The notes below the pieces were generated by a model, which saw nothing but the letters and a program-made list of their open reading frames with translations, searched no databases and was not told the origin of the DNA. Both the position numbers and the translations under genes were made by a program. A DNA stretch of 14,458 nt from Bacillota bacterium (GTDB taxonomy: Bacteria > Bacillota > Clostridia > Lachnospirales > Lachnospiraceae): the NCBI GenBank assembly GCA_023437885.1, contig JAEZFH010000369.1, forward strand, positions 1 to 14,458, given 5' to 3'. Numbering within the stretch: position 1 is the first letter of the stretch; each line of letters opens with the position of its first letter. Shown here piece after piece: positions 13,532 through 14,458 of this stretch.

Positions 13532-14458
13532 ATGATAGTAAACAATGAAAAAAGTAAAACAAACAAAATTATGCCCATGATAATAGTATTACTTGCGGTT
13601 ATTACCTTTTTGCTCTTATTGATCCCTGTTTTTAACCCCATGAGGTTTCTGCCTTCGATGGGTGGCTGGACCTATCTGCATTTTTTGGGCAATTCAATGC
13701 AGGTGGATAAATTGTTTACTGCAAGCTTTCCCGGGATCAGGGAATTTTTCGGTAACAATGCGATTGCTGTTTTTTGCGGCTTTATTATCGGTATTTTTGT
13801 GATCGCTCAATTAATCAGCGGACTATTGATTTTGGCTGGTAGGGCAAAATTAAGGGCCCTTGGATTGATGTTCCTGATGATTTTTTCTACACTTAATTTT
13901 GTGGCGAATCTGGTAGTTGTCGTAAACTCGATTGGCGCCAACAGCAGTGTCCGGGATCTAGGCTATACCCAGCTGGGAATTCACTATGAAATTCCTGCTG
14001 GTACCATCGCTTTTATGCTGCTTGCCGTTGCTCAGTTTGTCGTAGTTAAGCTTTATCGCAGAAGAGTTTTGATAGAGAGAAATTTATATGTAAAGATGAC
14101 TCACAGGGAAAAAGTTGAAAACCTGAAGGGCTTTGCCTTCATTTCTCCCTACATTATAGGCTTTACCTGTTTTACGGCTTTTCCTTTGATCTTTTCCTTC
14201 TTCTCATCTTTTACATATTACAATATTACTGCTGTCCAAAAATGGTACGGCGTAAATAACTTTTTGAATTTGTTTGTAAAGGATGATTATTTCCTGAAAA
14301 GCTTATATAACACGGTGTGGTACGTAGTGGTCAGCGTACCGGCTGCGATTGTTTTTGCCATGCTTTTTGCATTGTTAATGAATATGAAGAGCATCAAGGG
14401 ACTGCGGTTTTTCCGTACGGTTTATTATCTTCCCTCCGTACTGTCCGGTGTTGCGGTT
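13532..14458 (+). CDS. Sugar ABC transporter permease (CUT1, MalF type) with extra N-terminal membrane module; 3' end outside window
   Basis: An open frame of 309 codons runs uninterrupted to the window end. It starts at ATG 13532, 7 nt behind AAGGAG (13519-13524). From residue about 200 (GFAFISPYIIGF, then FPLIFSFFSSFTYYN) it is a typical MalF-type permease. This continues through helix two (about 257-285) and the FFRTVYYLPSV segment at the edge, just like the permease at 1881. Before this lies an unusual region of about 190 residues with four further hydrophobic segments (about 13-33, 77-102, 108-131, 156-174) and a charged linker (KLYRRRVLIERN, 173-184). E. coli MalF also has extra N-terminal helices, but only two. 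The EAA loop would lie beyond the window. It probably begins a second sugar importer operon with its own promoter. Its substrate is unknown. Confidence 0.85.
   Translation, partial: MIVNNEKSKTNKIMPMIIVLLAVITFLLLLIPVFNPMRFLPSMGGWTYLHFLGNSMQVDKLFTASFPGIREFFGNNAIAVFCGFIIGIFVIAQLISGLLILAGRAKLRALGLMFLMIFSTLNFVANLVVVVNSIGANSSVRDLGYTQLGIHYEIPAGTIAFMLLAVAQFVVVKLYRRRVLIERNLYVKMTHREKVENLKGFAFISPYIIGFTCFTAFPLIFSFFSSFTYYNITAVQKWYGVNNFLNLFVKDDYFLKSLYNTVWYVVVSVPAAIVFAMLFALLMNMKSIKGLRFFRTVYYLPSVLSGVAV

Noticed and set aside
13474..13548. 24-codon ORF overlapping the last permease start
   Set aside because: It has no ribosome binding site of its own, so it is not listed as a gene. It is kept only as part of the leader observation.
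1..14458. tRNA, rRNA, CRISPR array, insertion sequence or phage attachment site
   Set aside because: I saw no cloverleaf-like sequence, regular repeat-spacer array, transposase or integrase frame anywhere in the window.

Overview
The window reads as part of a low-to-mid GC Firmicute chromosome, most like a gut or cellulolytic clostridium of the Lachnospiraceae type. The reasons are strong AGGAGG-type ribosome binding sites, AT-rich intergenic DNA, CUT1 sugar ABC transporters without a local ATPase gene, and the mix of gene families. The species cannot be named from the sequence alone.

Left operon (1-4557, + strand). It holds the 3' end of a BadF-type sugar kinase (probably N-acetylglucosamine kinase), a lipoprotein solute-binding protein, two CUT1 permeases, and a glucosamine-6-phosphate deaminase (NagB) family protein with an unusual cysteine-rich N-terminus. 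A likely two-way terminator (4699-4728) separates it from a convergent DeoR-family regulator (4773-5507, - strand).

Divergent control region (5508-5845). It contains a near-consensus promoter for the regulator and an extended -10 promoter for the rightward genes. The rightward promoter has a perfect palindrome between its -35 and -10, and six roughly 10-bp-phased AT-rich repeats lie just upstream.

Right operon (5846-13085, + strand). It encodes N-acetylglucosamine-6-phosphate deacetylase (NagA), a cytoplasmic GH2 enzyme of beta-mannosidase type and a large GH38 alpha-mannosidase. About 445 bp of AT-rich DNA follow, with a third good promoter, a long-loop inverted repeat and a five-codon leader ORF behind a perfect Shine-Dalgarno. 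Then comes a truncated CUT1 permease (13532 to the window end) that carries an extra four-helix N-terminal membrane module.

Together the genes look like a catabolic module for mannose/N-acetylglucosamine oligosaccharides such as the core of N-glycans. The inferred order is: import by the ABC transporter, removal of alpha-mannose by GH38, cleavage of the beta-mannosyl link to GlcNAc by GH2, phosphorylation of GlcNAc by the kinase, deacetylation by NagA, and deamination/isomerisation by the NagB-like protein to fructose-6-phosphate. The pathway is inferred from family membership. The least ordinary parts are the Cys-rich NagB fusion with its Asp-to-Asn active-site change, the extended permease, and the regulatory DNA in the two promoter regions.
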